Shown here: piece by piece, positions 63,298-64,000 of the stretch
How the letters are laid out: every line of letters begins with the position of its first letter
Numbering within the stretch: position 1 is the first letter of the stretch
Assembly: GCA_965199185.1 (NCBI GenBank)
Contig: CBDAQW010000010.1
Location: forward strand, 1 to 64,000
Length of the DNA stretch: 64,000 bases
Direction: 5' to 3'
From: Endozoicomonas sp965199185
GTDB lineage: Bacteria > Pseudomonadota > Gammaproteobacteria > Pseudomonadales > Endozoicomonadaceae
The notes under the pieces: generated by a model
Database searches by the model: none
The model's input: the letters and a program-made list of their open reading frames with translations, nothing else
What the model was told of the DNA's origin: nothing
Position numbers and translations under genes: made by a program

Positions 63298-64000
63298 ATG
63301 TCAGAGTTTTCAGTCTCACTGAAACAGAGAGAAAACCCCTTCTTTAATAGCGAACTCTCTCAGTTATTCAGCACCGAAACTGCTCAAACGGTTCGTGATT
63401 TTCATCAGCGTATTGATGGATACCAGCCAACGCCTTTGGTTTCTCTCGACCAGCTGGCTACCAGGCTCGGTCTGGGTAAGATTCTGGTTAAAGATGAATC
63501 TTATCGCTTTGGCCTGAATGCCTTTAAAGTTCTGGGTGGTTCTTACGCCATTGGTCAGTGTATTTCCAAAAAACTGGGTATCCCTCTGGATGAATTTTCT
63601 TTCGACAGCCTGAAAGGAAAAGAACCTATTACGTTTACTACGGCTACTGATGGCAATCATGGTCGTGGTGTTGCCTGGGCAGCAAAACAGCTTGGCCAAA
63701 ATGCGGTTATTTATATGCCCAGAGGGGCTGCCATTGATCGGGTAGAAAATATTCGTCGTCTGAGGGCAGAGTGCATTGTCACCGATCTGAATTATGACGA
63801 TGCCGTTCGCCTTGCTAATAAGCATGCCGACGACAATGGCTGGCTAATGGTTCAGGACACTTCATGGGAAGGCTACACCGAAATCCCAACATGGATTATG
63901 CAAGGCTACATGACCATGGCCAGCGAAGCCGCCGATCAGATGAAAGAAGTCGGTATCGATCAGCCCAGCCATGTCATTTTACAGGCAGGCGTTGGCGCTA
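63298..64000 (+). CDS. ygeX: 2,3-diaminopropionate ammonia-lyase (partial, cut by window end)
   Basis: The first 234 residues of DpaL/YgeX, with no stop before the window ends. The PLP lysine is Lys77 in NAFKVLGG, the same number as in E. coli YgeX; ATDGNHGRGVAWAA is the phosphate/acid region. GGAG lies nine bases before the ATG. The enzyme splits 2,3-diaminopropionate to pyruvate and two ammonia molecules, in the cytoplasm. Read-through from the sigma-54 promoter of ygeW is the likely expression route. Confidence 0.92.
   Translation, partial: MSEFSVSLKQRENPFFNSELSQLFSTETAQTVRDFHQRIDGYQPTPLVSLDQLATRLGLGKILVKDESYRFGLNAFKVLGGSYAIGQCISKKLGIPLDEFSFDSLKGKEPITFTTATDGNHGRGVAWAAKQLGQNAVIYMPRGAAIDRVENIRRLRAECIVTDLNYDDAVRLANKHADDNGWLMVQDTSWEGYTEIPTWIMQGYMTMASEAADQMKEVGIDQPSHVILQAGVGA

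Noticed and set aside
63364..63825. 153-codon frame antisense to the window-end gene
   Set aside because: Shadow of ygeX, whose PLP motifs are clear on the plus strand.
1..64000. CRISPR arrays, tRNA or rRNA genes
   Set aside because: No regularly spaced direct repeats and no cloverleaf or rRNA-like sequence were recognised on either strand by eye.

Overview
The window reads as one contiguous piece of a gammaproteobacterial chromosome. The evidence is the cyaY / lptM / lysA / dapF / DUF484 / xerC neighbourhood, the aryl-polyene genes, and very close relatives of the Escherichia coli ygf/yge/yqe purine genes. Eukaryote-facing features (a PPxY-bearing small membrane protein, a large RTX/cadherin-like secreted protein), many small dispersed palindromic repeats and decayed genes suggest a host-associated marine lineage such as Endozoicomonas or a relative. 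That assignment is inference; no rRNA gene is present.

Layout. (1) 0-5.5 kb: the 3' end of an aryl polyene cluster (DUF3261 lipoprotein, ApeO, ApeP, ApeQ, ApeR, all translationally coupled), then an unknown lipoprotein and an Sfp-type phosphopantetheinyl transferase. (2) 5.5-15.8 kb: a VOC protein, a 1406-residue RTX protein, an orphan PotF-like binding protein, a tandem universal stress protein, cytochrome c5, a membrane-anchored retropepsin-like protease and ferritin. (3) 15.9-22.3 kb: tenA, cyaY, lptM, lysA (broken by one extra base), dapF, DUF484, xerC and apbC, with REP-like repeats between them. (4) 22.4-26.9 kb: a degenerate trypsin-like protein, then a TPP-riboswitch-controlled thiD-thiZXY operon. 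With tenA this forms a pyrimidine-moiety thiamin salvage route. (5) 27-35.6 kb: a decayed RND pump, an M20 peptidase with YjiG/YjiH, a GH3 glucosidase, the PPxY protein, a transposase remnant split by a 122-bp MITE, and a carbamate kinase pseudogene with three frameshifts.

(6) 34.6-64 kb is the most striking part: a roughly 29-kb purine/urate degradation region. It holds guaD, a DHOD-like flavoprotein, PFOR, a GltD-like Fe-S flavoprotein, a urate/xanthine-type NCS2 carrier, xdhD, ygfM, an AzgA-type NCS2 carrier, ssnA, ygfK, a sigma-54 activator, mocA, yqeC, yqeB, a third NCS2 carrier, ygeW, and ygeX/dpaL (cut by the window edge). Sigma-54 (-24/-12) promoters precede ygfK and ygeW, matching the resident activator.

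How the purine genes may work together: permeases import purines; GuaD and SsnA deaminate; XdhD/YgfM with YgfK carry out redox chemistry on the ring, with MocA, YqeB and YqeC maturing a molybdenum (probably selenium-containing) cofactor; YgeW and YgeX process ring-opened diaminopropionate-type products to pyruvate and ammonia. The embedded PFOR and GltD-like genes could oxidise that pyruvate and return low-potential electrons to YgfK. This electron loop is my inference. The carbamate kinase that would conserve ATP is broken here.
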